The translations under genes were made by a program, and so were the position numbers. Positions 50,249-59,437 of a DNA stretch of 64,000 nt are shown in pieces (within the stretch, counting starts at the first letter, position 1; each line of letters opens with the position of its first letter). The notes beneath the pieces are model-generated. The model was given only the letters and a program-made list of their open reading frames with translations. It did no database searches and was not told where the DNA came from. Source of the stretch: Desulfobacteraceae bacterium (lineage in GTDB: Bacteria; Desulfobacterota; Desulfobacteria; Desulfobacterales; UBA5852); contig JABZFP010000030.1 in the NCBI GenBank assembly GCA_014237395.1, positions 62,001 through 126,000 on the forward strand, given 5' to 3'.

Positions 50249-50887
50249 ATGACATTATTTCAATTGCTGGCAATTTTTTTGTTCTACGCAATGTTTATCG
50301 GACGGTCGATCGAAATGCACCGCCGGGGGGAGAGGGTCTTTGTAATCGGCAAAGGCAAGGGGGGCGTCCGCGCGTTGTTGGAAATGGTTTTCATGGCGGG
50401 CCTGCTGGCCTGGTCCGGCGAAATCGTGCTGCGCGGCATCTGGCCGGGCGCCTCTTTCTTCCCGGCGGTCATGGGAAAGCCCTTTTTCGACAACCGGGCG
50501 GCGGATGGCTTTGGGGTTGCGGCGATCGTGACCGGCCTGGCCTTGTTTGCAGCGGCCCTATGGTCCTTTGGGGGGTCCTGGCGCATTGGCATCGACCACG
50601 ACCGCCCCGGCACGCTGATCACCCGAGGCGTCTTTGCGTTTACGCGCAACCCCATTTTTCTCTTCATGGACATGTATTTTGTAGGCACTTGGCTTATTCA
50701 GCGCGACCTGTTCTTTCTGCTGTTTGCAATCGTGGCCGTTGCTGGCATCCATTACCAGATTCTGCAGGAGGAGAAATTCCTGTTGAGTCATTACGGGGAT
50801 ACCTATCGACGCTACCTGTTGCATGTACCCCGCTATATCGGTTGGCCGCGGCAGGGGAAGGCCGTCCAACCCTATTCGCCTTCATAG
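50249..50887 (+). CDS. ICMT-family membrane methyltransferase-like protein
   Basis: Multi-TM; GVFAFTRNPIFLFMDMYFVGTWLI...ILQEEKFLLSHYGDTYRRYLLHVPRYI. Confidence 0.82.
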   Translation: MTLFQLLAIFLFYAMFIGRSIEMHRRGERVFVIGKGKGGVRALLEMVFMAGLLAWSGEIVLRGIWPGASFFPAVMGKPFFDNRAADGFGVAAIVTGLALFAAALWSFGGSWRIGIDHDRPGTLITRGVFAFTRNPIFLFMDMYFVGTWLIQRDLFFLLFAIVAVAGIHYQILQEEKFLLSHYGDTYRRYLLHVPRYIGWPRQGKAVQPYSPS

Positions 50888-51125
50888 CGGCATGTTATGC
50901 CATAACGTCTGACGACATCCCAAAGAGGCCCTGGCAACACGCCGGGGCCTCATGGTTTGCGCATTGGATAAACGGGCAGAATCTGGTATGCAGTCTCGGC
51001 TGTTGAAAGAAGGGCGCTTCGGGCAGAGTGGCTTTGTTGCCGGTATCGGTGAAATTGCCATGGCAAACAAGAATAATGATCCTTTGGTCCGTAAAGGGAA
51101 ATAACACGCAAGGTGGTAGCAAGAT

Positions 51126-51974
51126 ATGATGGGCACGGAACTGTTGGCCCTGTTGTTCGGTTTGGGATCGGCGGCGTCATGGGGCGCGGGCGACTTCAGC
51201 GGCGGTCTGGCCACGAAGCGCAGCGACGTCTTCATGGTGGTGATCATATCCCAGGTGGCGGGCACGGTGCCGCTGGTTATCTTCACCCTTTTTTGGGGAG
51301 GGGCCTTGCCCCCGGCCAACCACCTGCTGCTGGGCGGCATCGGCGGCCTGTTCGGGATGGCCGGCCTGCTGGCGCTCTATCGGGGCCTGTCGGAAGGGCG
51401 TATGGGCGTCGTGGCGCCGGTAACGTCGGTGGCCGCGGCGGTGCTGCCCATGCTGCTGGGCAGTTTCTGGGACGGGCTTCCGACTTTGCTGGAAATGGCC
51501 GGTATCCTGGTGGCGCTCGTGGCGGTGTGGCTGTTGTCGCGCACCGAGCCGGACCAACCCTTTTCGTTCGATGGGCTGGGGCTGCCCATTCTGGCCGGTT
51601 CGGCCTTCGGCCTTTATTTTGTCTTCATCGATCTGGCGGCCGTCGAGATGGTGCTATGGCCCCTGGTGGCGGCCCGCCTGGCCTCCATGGGAATTCTTCT
51701 GACCTTCCTGGCCATCGGTCCCCGGCGGCGAATGCCGCCGGTTCGCCAGTTTCCTCTCTTGATCATGGCCGGTTTTCTGGATACAGCCGGCAATGTCTTT
51801 TTTGCCCTGGCCACCCAGATCGGGCGTCTGGATATCGCCGCGGTGCTGGCCTCTTTTTACCCCGGAACAACGGCGTTTCTGGCCTGGGTCGTTCTAAGGG
51901 AGCGGCTCAACCGCACCCAGTGGATGGGGGTATCGGCGGCCCTGACAGCGCTAATTCTCATCGCCCTGCCATAG
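51126..51974 (+). CDS. EamA/DMT-family transporter
   Basis: Multi-TM, two EamA-like repeats; GDFSGGLATKRSD...FYPGTTAFLAWVVLRERLNRTQWMGV. Confidence 0.88.
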   Translation: MMGTELLALLFGLGSAASWGAGDFSGGLATKRSDVFMVVIISQVAGTVPLVIFTLFWGGALPPANHLLLGGIGGLFGMAGLLALYRGLSEGRMGVVAPVTSVAAAVLPMLLGSFWDGLPTLLEMAGILVALVAVWLLSRTEPDQPFSFDGLGLPILAGSAFGLYFVFIDLAAVEMVLWPLVAARLASMGILLTFLAIGPRRRMPPVRQFPLLIMAGFLDTAGNVFFALATQIGRLDIAAVLASFYPGTTAFLAWVVLRERLNRTQWMGVSAALTALILIALP

Positions 51975-52670
51975 GGCTCCCTGTTCGTAAATCCGATGGC
52001 ATTCGCTGGCCGATGCATCCCGGCCCACGGCTTTGCAGAGATCTGATATGAGACATGTCGGGCTGTTCATCGGCGGTCCGCCGGGGAGGTCGCTTAATTT
52101 CTTTCGGGACATCGGTCAATGAAAAGGATGCTAATGGGGAAACGCCGCCGGCCGGGGTGGGGGGGTAACGACGCTTTCGGAATATAAGGTTGCACGGGGT
52201 GACGCTTCTGCCAGATCGTGCCGCGTAAACGGCGCTGTTGGCCTCCGGGCAACCGCGCCGGAGTCGTAGCCGTGCAGCGCCGCCTGTATCCAGATGGCGC
52301 TGATCGCTGCCAGGATCGGGATTATCCATATCCAAAATCGTTTCATGGGGCCCCTTTGACGATGCAAACGGCTGTTAATGCGATTTTGCAGATGTGCGGA
52401 TCGCTCCTCATGAGCTTGGCACCGTGCAGGAAGACAAGGCAGGTGGATAAAAAGAATGATGGGCGTGGACCAGATGAATGACGGAAGTGCCGTTGTGCGA
52501 TTACAAAAAGGAGCAGCGCTTGGTTTCTTTAACATTCAGGATGTGTGCCACCCTGGCAAAATGATTCCGCGATCGTGTCGATGGTATAAAATCTTCAATA
52601 GATCCTCATGGTTATCTTCTGCTTTTCACCGGCGCAGATCCAGTGGCGACGCATCCCCTTTGCCAAAGCC

Positions 52671-54197
52671 TTAGACAGTCTTGGTTGACGGGTGCCTATT
52701 GGATTGACAGATGGTTTCGAAACCGTCATCGCACTGCGCCCCGGCGGTGATTTTTCCCCTTTGTTTCCCATGTTGCCAAAAGGTCTCGTGATTTTTATCC
52801 TGAAGGCGAACCCCGTTTTCTTCCAAGACCCCTCGCAGGGCATCGGCCGTGCCCCAATCCAAATTTTTGCGGGCTGCCTGACGGCGGATCACGAGGCCCT
52901 CGATGGCCGCAGGCGAAAGAACGGGCGCCTGGATTTTGTGCCGCGCTGGGTCATGGGCTTCGGCCGTCATATGCAAGACACCGAGAATGTCCCGACAAAT
53001 ATAGCGCCAATCAGCTGCCGTAGATCGGGTGGTTCGCCAAAGAGCACCATACCGGTTGGCGACCGTGGCATCGAGCGCCCTGTTGAGATCCCGGGCCGTT
53101 TCGAAAAGCACTGATAGACCGCCGGCGAAGTTGCCGTCCGATGCCAGGTTCCGGGAAAATCGCTGCCAGAGAAAACTTTGGCGGCACGGCGTTGGAGAAA
53201 GATTCCCGAAGGCCGCCTGTAGCCGGCGGGCCAATGCATAGAGCCGGTTCAATTGGGCGGTGGATTCCTGCAGTGCGGATTCGGTATAGGGAAGATCGCG
53301 TCGATAGTGTCGTGACAGGAGAAAAAGACGCACGGCTTCGGGCGGATAGGTTTGTAAGAGGGCTTCCAGCGGCGGTGCATTTCCCTTGGATTTGGCCATT
53401 TTGGCCTGCCCCACCGTGACCATGCCATGATGAAGCCACATGGCTGCCGGTGGTTTACCGAACGCCGCGATGGATTGGGCGATTTCATTTTCATGATGGG
53501 GGAAGATCAAGTCACGGCCTCCCCCATGGATATCGAAGGGGGTGTTCAGCAGGGCATGGCTCATGGCGGTGCACTCGATGTGCCAACCCGGGCGTCCCGG
53601 ACCCCACGGGCTGGACCACTGCGGTTCCCCGGTTTTAGACCCCTTCCAGAGGGCAAAGTCGCCAGGATGACGTTTTTCAGGTTGTTCACGGCAACGGCTT
53701 ATATCGGGAAGCGGGTCGCAGGACCGCCCGGACAGGCGGCCGTAATCGCGGCAGCTGTGAATGGCCAGGTAAACGGACTTTCCGGATCGATAGGCATGGC
53801 CGTTGCGCAGCATGCGGGCCACGAGTTCCTGGCAGGTGCCGATATACGCCGTCGCCCGCGGAGCCGCGTGCGGCGCCCGGACGTTCAGGGCGGCCATGAC
53901 GGCGTCATATTGGTTCTGGTAGCGCTCGGCGATGGTGCGATAGTCCGTGCCGGCCGCCTGTGCCTTGAGAATAATTTTGTCGTCGATATCGGTGATGTTG
54001 CGCACCAGGGTCACGTTGTAGCCCAGCGCCTCGAAAAAGCGCCGGAAAACGTCGAACACCACCGCCGACCGGGCATGGCCGAGGTGGGGCGCATCATAGA
54101 CGGTGGGGCCGCAGACATAGATTCCGAGGCGTCCGGCCTCGAGTGGCCGCAGATCTTCAACTTTACGGGAGAGGGTATTATGGAAGCGCAGGTTCAC
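52671..54197 (-). CDS. cysS: Cysteinyl-tRNA synthetase (in operon with selB and a UCA tRNA)
   Basis: RLGIYVCGPTVYDAPHLGHARSAVVFDVFRRF; GWHIECTAMSHALLNTPFDIHGGGRDLIFPHHENEIAQS; KMAKSKGN. HIGH, Zn ligands and KMSKS-like motif intact. Confidence 0.95.
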   Translation of the reverse strand: MNLRFHNTLSRKVEDLRPLEAGRLGIYVCGPTVYDAPHLGHARSAVVFDVFRRFFEALGYNVTLVRNITDIDDKIILKAQAAGTDYRTIAERYQNQYDAVMAALNVRAPHAAPRATAYIGTCQELVARMLRNGHAYRSGKSVYLAIHSCRDYGRLSGRSCDPLPDISRCREQPEKRHPGDFALWKGSKTGEPQWSSPWGPGRPGWHIECTAMSHALLNTPFDIHGGGRDLIFPHHENEIAQSIAAFGKPPAAMWLHHGMVTVGQAKMAKSKGNAPPLEALLQTYPPEAVRLFLLSRHYRRDLPYTESALQESTAQLNRLYALARRLQAAFGNLSPTPCRQSFLWQRFSRNLASDGNFAGGLSVLFETARDLNRALDATVANRYGALWRTTRSTAADWRYICRDILGVLHMTAEAHDPARHKIQAPVLSPAAIEGLVIRRQAARKNLDWGTADALRGVLEENGVRLQDKNHETFWQHGKQRGKITAGAQCDDGFETICQSNRHPSTKTV

Positions 54198-56118
54198 GAC
54201 GGTCCGCCTCCTTCAACACCCGCTCGTTGCCCCGGCGGACCGTGAAGCCGATCTGGTCCAGGTAATCAAAAACGGGCACCGCGCCCATGCGGCCATATCC
54301 CAGGATGTCTTTGCTGTCTGAGAGCCGCATCGCGCCACGATCGTCGATGGCCCGCCGGACGCGTGCTTTGATCGTCGCCAGAGCGGCCGGTGTGAGATAG
54401 CGTCCGTTGGTCAGGCGAATCAGCTGCTTCTGGCGGGTGAGGTAATTCAATATCTGCCGCACTTCGGCTGTTTCTACCGCCATTTGGCACGCCTGGCGGG
54501 CAGCGTTACTGCTGAAGGGACAGATGCCGGTACGCTCGATATACGCCAAAACCTGATCGCGCAGCATGCGCCGGTGTTCGTCAAGCACGGCCCGGGCGGT
54601 AGGCAGGCGATAGCGGCCACCGGATTTCTCCAGTTCGCCGGCCAGCACCAGGTCCTCCATGACCGCTGCCAGCAGCGTGGGATCGATGGCCGGCGCCAGA
54701 TCGTCTTTGATGCAGGTCGCTGACAGCCCCGTATGGAAGGGGTCCTTCCGCAGGGCGGACACGACACTGGCCAGGGCCTGGTTTCGGAGGCGGTCATAGT
54801 GGACCCGTTTAATCGCGCCATGGCCCTTGAAGTAGAGAAGTTCCCGGCGGTGGACACGCGCATTTATCTCCGCCTCTATCGGAACGCGTCCAAAGTGTGT
54901 CATTGCGGCCAGGTCGTGACCGGTCAGGAGGCGATCACCGCTTTTTTCCAGCATGATATCGACACAGGCCGGAAGATCCCGTGCCTGCAGGGCCCTCAGA
55001 AAGGGAACGATGGTTCCCTTTTTAGCCGGCCGATACTTCTGCCGCGTGGGTTCCAACACGATACCGCCGCCCAGCACCAGGTTCCGGTTCAGAGGGGCCA
55101 CGACGAAAGCATCCCCGGGGGCCGCGCATAACGATTGCGGGAGACGGAGTTGAATAAGGCCGTTTTGACCCGGCCCCAGTCGTGTCGCCCCGATCAACAG
55201 GATGGTGGCCTGGATGACGGCGGTTCCGAGGTACAGTTTGACTTTTTGTCGGTTTTTCAACGGCACCGGGGCGCGCAATCGCAACTGAAGTGCGGCGTTG
55301 AACATATGGCTGCCGGGCATCGTGTGCGGATGGGCGAGAGCCATGCCTTTGGCGATGGCGGACAGGGAGATTTTGGGCAGGTTGATCCCGACACGCTGGC
55401 CGCAGACCGCCGCGGTAATTTCCCGGCCGTGGGATTGCAGGGACCGGGCCCGGCTGAGAATGCCGGCCGGCAGGATTTCCAGCTCATCGCCTTGATGGAC
55501 CGATCCTGCGATAACGGTTCCGCTGACCACGGTGCCGATGCCTGCCAGTTGCCGCACCTGATCGATCCAGAGGCGGAAGGGTGCCCCGGCGGCCGCGTGG
55601 CGGCAACCGTCGATTTCTTCCTTCAGGGTTTGAAGGAGAGACGTCATCTCCGGCGGATGCTTGATCGAAAATTCCAGGATGGGCTTGCCCTGGAGAAATG
55701 TTTCCTGCAGTACGTCCTGCAGTTCCATTTTCGCGATTTCAACCGTTTCACGGTCCACCAGGTCGGTTTTGCTGAGGACGACCATTCCGCCCCGGGCGCC
55801 GAAATACTGGAGAATGTCGAGATGTTCGTAGGTCTGGGGCATCACCCCGTCATCGGCGGCCACCACCAGGATCGCAAGGTCTACGCTGTTCAGGCCGCGA
55901 ATAGCATTTTTCAGGAAATCCACATGCCCGGGCACGTCGATCAGCGCGATGCCCACGCCCGGGAAGGGACGCCAGGCGGCAATCCCGGATTCAATGGAAA
56001 GGCCGCGACGTTTTTCTTCGGGGTTGCGATCCGTATCGATGCCGGTGAGAACCTTGACGAAAGCTGTTTTACCGTGGTCCACATGGCCGGCAATACCCAC
56101 TGTGATATAGTTTTTCAT
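54178..56118 (-). CDS. selB: Selenocysteine-specific translation elongation factor
   Basis: MKNYITVGIAGHVDHGKTAFVKVLTGIDTDRNPEEKRRGLSIESG...DVPGHVDFLKNAIRG; C-terminal winged helices ending FDYLDQIGFTVRRGNERVL. Confidence 0.94.
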   Translation of the reverse strand: MKNYITVGIAGHVDHGKTAFVKVLTGIDTDRNPEEKRRGLSIESGIAAWRPFPGVGIALIDVPGHVDFLKNAIRGLNSVDLAILVVAADDGVMPQTYEHLDILQYFGARGGMVVLSKTDLVDRETVEIAKMELQDVLQETFLQGKPILEFSIKHPPEMTSLLQTLKEEIDGCRHAAAGAPFRLWIDQVRQLAGIGTVVSGTVIAGSVHQGDELEILPAGILSRARSLQSHGREITAAVCGQRVGINLPKISLSAIAKGMALAHPHTMPGSHMFNAALQLRLRAPVPLKNRQKVKLYLGTAVIQATILLIGATRLGPGQNGLIQLRLPQSLCAAPGDAFVVAPLNRNLVLGGGIVLEPTRQKYRPAKKGTIVPFLRALQARDLPACVDIMLEKSGDRLLTGHDLAAMTHFGRVPIEAEINARVHRRELLYFKGHGAIKRVHYDRLRNQALASVVSALRKDPFHTGLSATCIKDDLAPAIDPTLLAAVMEDLVLAGELEKSGGRYRLPTARAVLDEHRRMLRDQVLAYIERTGICPFSSNAARQACQMAVETAEVRQILNYLTRQKQLIRLTNGRYLTPAALATIKARVRRAIDDRGAMRLSDSKDILGYGRMGAVPVFDYLDQIGFTVRRGNERVLKEADRREPALP

Positions 56119-56137
56119 CGTTTTGATCAGATCTGGA

Positions 56138-56229
56138 TGGAAGGGGCAAGGGGAATCGAACCTCCTCCTCGTGGTTCAGACGAGGCCAACGGTTTTGAAG
56201 ACCGCGGGGTGCCCAGCACCATTGCCCCT
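56138..56229 (-). tRNA. Opal-reading (anticodon UCA) tRNA-Sec-like gene with U73, candidate tRNA-ReC / tRNA-Cys(UCA)
   Basis: RNA: AGGGGCAA U GGUGCUGGGCACC CC GCGGU CUUCAAA ACCGU UGG CCUCGU CUGAACC ACGAGG A GG(A)GG UUCGAUU CCCC UUGCCCCU U CCA. Anticodon loop CUUCAAA, 6-bp long variable arm, encoded CCA. Confidence 0.88.
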
Positions 56230-56587
56230 TTGGTGAAACGGCTAAAAGGATGGGGTCGGTAGGGAAAGGGGAAACCATTTAAACCCGGCCAGACCTCTCC
56301 AAACTGAACCACGCGCGCCACTCACACGGGAAGCGTCAAGGTGGTTCACTCAGGTGAAGCCGGTATGGGAAAACATGGCTGTCTCCGGAAAGTTTCGGGA
56401 TAATGTGAAGTATAAAATAGCCCATCTCGGCAGGTCAAAGTGATAATTCCTATGGCGACCGCAGCTGCCATAGACAAAATTGATAGGGCACACGTTCATG
56501 CCTGTCGTATCGGAAAGAAATCGACCGGTTGACGATAGACGAGCGAAGATTTAAGTTGCGGTCATTGAAAAAAGGAGGTCAAAGCCA

Positions 56588-56788
56588 ATGAAATGCCCTA
56601 CCTGCGGAAGTCTCCAGTTTTACGCCAAAGACCCCGAGGACGAATTCGAAGAAATCCGGTTTTCCCTCCAGGGGGACGATGTGGTGCCGGACTCGGCCAA
56701 TGCGGAACCTTTGAAGATTACGTCCCAGACCGAGGCGTTCTGCGAGCGCTGTGCCTGGCACGGTCGGCTGGCGGAATTGAAGAAATAA
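56588..56788 (+). CDS. Small zinc-ribbon-like protein
   Basis: MKCPTCGSLQFYAKDPEDEFEEIRFSLQGDDVVPD...AFCERCAWHGRLAEL; SD AAAGGAGG. Confidence 0.7.
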   Translation: MKCPTCGSLQFYAKDPEDEFEEIRFSLQGDDVVPDSANAEPLKITSQTEAFCERCAWHGRLAELKK

Positions 56789-56834
56789 CCCCGATCGATC
56801 AATCTCAGCGGACCGACCGGGGTGCTGGACAGCA

Positions 56835-57677
56835 TCAGAAAACGAACTGGCTGCCGGCGGCCGCCTGCTGGAAACGGTCGCCGAAGTGCTGGGCCAGAGT
56901 CATGGCGGCCTGGGGGCCGGTGCAGTGCGACACGCCCACCACCTTGACATCGAAGGCCTCGAAAGCTTCGATGGCGGCCCGGATCTGCTCCGGGGCGTAG
57001 AACATGAGGTGGGTGCCGCCCAGGATGGCGTGCAGGCGCGTGATGCCGAATGTCGTTTTGACGTGATCCAGGATGTTGAGCACGCCGCCGTGCGCGCATC
57101 CCAGGACCAGAACCGGGCCGGAGGGGGTTTCCAATAACAGGTTGGCGTCTTCGGCAATGGGGTCCGGCACGTGGCCTTCCCCCTGAGGCAGCACCAACTG
57201 GCGGTCCCCGGGGGTCTGCTCCGGCTGACGCGCATATGCGGTAATGAAATGAAAGCCCGGGGCAACCGCTCCGGTTTCCTCCCTGAAATCAAAAATTGCG
57301 CCGGCCGCTTCAAAAGCCTCCTGGGTTTGCGGGGGGCCGATATAGAGCGGGGCCACGGCCGGGTCGGGTGACAAGCGCGCCATGTGCCTGGCAAATACGG
57401 CCGGGTGAGCAATGATTTTTTTTGCGCCGGTTTGTTCCAACACCCAAGGCAGCCCTCCCGTGTGATCAAAATGACCGTGGCTCAGCAGGATGGCCTCGAT
57501 GCCGTCAAGTTTGAATCCGCCGCTTTTGACATTGTGCGGCAGGGTATGCCCCTGCCCGGTATCGAAGAGATAGGTTTTGTCGTCATGTTCGATAAGGGCG
57601 GCAAACCCGTGCTCACCCAGAAAGTCTATCCGGCCGATATTGTTGTCGCAGAGAATCTGAACGGTTGTCATATTCAA
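56835..57677 (-). CDS. MBL-fold metallohydrolase
   Basis: FGEHGFAALIEHDDKTYLFDTGQG-type start; ILLSHGHFDHTGGL; VLVLGCAHGGVLNIL. Confidence 0.9.
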   Translation of the reverse strand: MNMTTVQILCDNNIGRIDFLGEHGFAALIEHDDKTYLFDTGQGHTLPHNVKSGGFKLDGIEAILLSHGHFDHTGGLPWVLEQTGAKKIIAHPAVFARHMARLSPDPAVAPLYIGPPQTQEAFEAAGAIFDFREETGAVAPGFHFITAYARQPEQTPGDRQLVLPQGEGHVPDPIAEDANLLLETPSGPVLVLGCAHGGVLNILDHVKTTFGITRLHAILGGTHLMFYAPEQIRAAIEAFEAFDVKVVGVSHCTGPQAAMTLAQHFGDRFQQAAAGSQFVF

Positions 57678-58045
57678 CTCCTTCCCTTGTTCACCGCGCC
57701 TGAGCGCGCCAGGTTCGTATTGCAGGCTGCCGTCACACTATCGTTGCGACGGGCAGCGCACGATCCAAATATAGTGAGATATAGCTCGTATTTTTGGCTT
57801 GCGTCAATGGTTTTTCAGTTCGATCCGAAATGGTCTATAACTTGCTAAATCGGACATGAATCATTAATACTAATAGGTATTGCGGTGCGGCACCGTCAGA
57901 AAACGACGGATAACCCCAAGCGTGCCGAATTGATTTGAAAAGAAGAAGCGCATTTCATTGAAGCGTTGCTCGCGGTGCAGTTGACTTATATCCTATCGCA
58001 TGCTGACACTCTGAAGGAATAGGATGACCAACAGAGAGGGGGCGC

Positions 58046-59437
58046 ATGGTGAAGTCTTATGACGTGGTTGTGGTTGGTTCCGGGTCCGGAGGTCAGACGG
58101 CCGCCTACACCCTGATGGAATACGGTCTTTCCGTGGCCGTGATCGAGAACAGCCCGACACCCGGGGGGATATGTGCTCTGGCGGGCTGCCAGGCCAAAAA
58201 ATGGTATTACGAGGCCACCGAGACCATGGCCCGGGCCCGGCACCTGGCGGGCAAGGGATTGGTCACGCCGCCGGAGCTGGATTGGTCGGTCATCCGCGAT
58301 CAAAAACGCGCGTTTACCGAACCGATACCGGACGGGACCCGCCAGGGGCTGAAGGGCGCCGGGATCGATTTCATCGCCGGCACGGCTGAATTCAAAGACG
58401 CCACCACCCTCATGGTGAACGGCGCGCCGGTCCAGGGGAAGTATATCGTCCTAGCCACCGGTGCCCATCCCATGACCCTGCCGTTCGCAGGGGCCGAGCA
58501 CCTGATCACCAGCAGTGACTTTCTGGAACTCGACCGCCTGCCCCCCCGCATCGTGTTTATCGGTGGCGGCTTTATCTCCTTCGAGTTCGCCCATTTTGCC
58601 GCCCGCCTGGGGCCGGCGGAACAGGTGGTGATCCTGGAGGCCCTTCCCCGTCCCCTGGGGCCGTTCGATGCCGACATGGTGGAACAGTTGATGACGGCGT
58701 CGCGGGACGAGGGGATTGCGATTCATACCGGTGTCGATATAACGGGTGTGGAAAAAAAAGGCAGCGGCTTTGTTGTCCGCATGGGAAGCGGTGAGGTCTT
58801 CGAGGCTGATCTGGTGGTGCACGGCGCGGGCCGGGCGCCGACCATCGAAGACCTGAACCTTGAAGCGGGGCAGGTGGACTGCAGCCGTCGCGGGATCACA
58901 GTCGACAATACGATGCGGACCTCCAATCCGAAGGTGTTTGCGGTGGGGGACTGTGCGGCCACCATCCAACTGGCGCGGGTGGCGGACTACGAGGCCTATG
59001 TGGCCGTCAAGAATATTTTGGCGGAAGAGGAGGGTGGATCGGGCGCGGCGGTGGACTACCGGGCGGTGCCCTCCATTCTGTTCACCTATCCCGAATATGC
59101 CATGGTGGGCGCCACCGAGGACGCCCTCAAGCAGGACGGCATCCGTTATTTCAAAAATGCCGACCGCAATCTCTCCTGGCCGACCTACCGGCGGATCGGT
59201 ATGAAACATGCCGCGTTTAAAGTGCTGGTGGACGACGCGAACCATGTTCTGGGGGCTCACATCATCTCCGACAACGCGGCCGGCCTGATCAACATCTTCA
59301 AACAGGCCATGTTGCACAATCAAACCGTAGACGATCTTTACTGGCAGCATGTGATGACCCCTTATCCGTCCCGCGAGAGCGACATCATCTACATGCTCAA
59401 ACCGTTTTTCGAGGATGATCTGCTGGCTGGATTGTGA
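58046..59437 (+). CDS. Pyridine nucleotide-disulfide oxidoreductase (dihydrolipoyl dehydrogenase/mercuric reductase-like)
   Basis: DVVVVGSGSGGQTAAYTLMEYGLSVAVIENSPTPGGICALAGCQAKKWYYE (CxxxxC); NPKVFAVGDCAATIQL. Confidence 0.9.
   Translation: MVKSYDVVVVGSGSGGQTAAYTLMEYGLSVAVIENSPTPGGICALAGCQAKKWYYEATETMARARHLAGKGLVTPPELDWSVIRDQKRAFTEPIPDGTRQGLKGAGIDFIAGTAEFKDATTLMVNGAPVQGKYIVLATGAHPMTLPFAGAEHLITSSDFLELDRLPPRIVFIGGGFISFEFAHFAARLGPAEQVVILEALPRPLGPFDADMVEQLMTASRDEGIAIHTGVDITGVEKKGSGFVVRMGSGEVFEADLVVHGAGRAPTIEDLNLEAGQVDCSRRGITVDNTMRTSNPKVFAVGDCAATIQLARVADYEAYVAVKNILAEEEGGSGAAVDYRAVPSILFTYPEYAMVGATEDALKQDGIRYFKNADRNLSWPTYRRIGMKHAAFKVLVDDANHVLGAHIISDNAAGLINIFKQAMLHNQTVDDLYWQHVMTPYPSRESDIIYMLKPFFEDDLLAGL

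Noticed and set aside
52131-52346. Small minus-strand ORF MKRFWIWIIPILAAISAIWIQAALHGYDSG... before the cysS operon
   Set aside because: Has a plausible TM start but no homologue recognised, no supporting context; left unannotated.
56138-56229. Simple annotation as ordinary selenocysteine tRNA
   Set aside because: Anticodon and variable arm fit, but U73, encoded CCA immediately after it, the 12-bp branch with bulged A and adjacency to cysS do not fit a standard bacterial tRNA-Sec.
55135-56262. 375-aa plus-strand ORF spanning selB antisense and the tRNA
   Set aside because: Reads through the tRNA gene and opposite selB; no domain.
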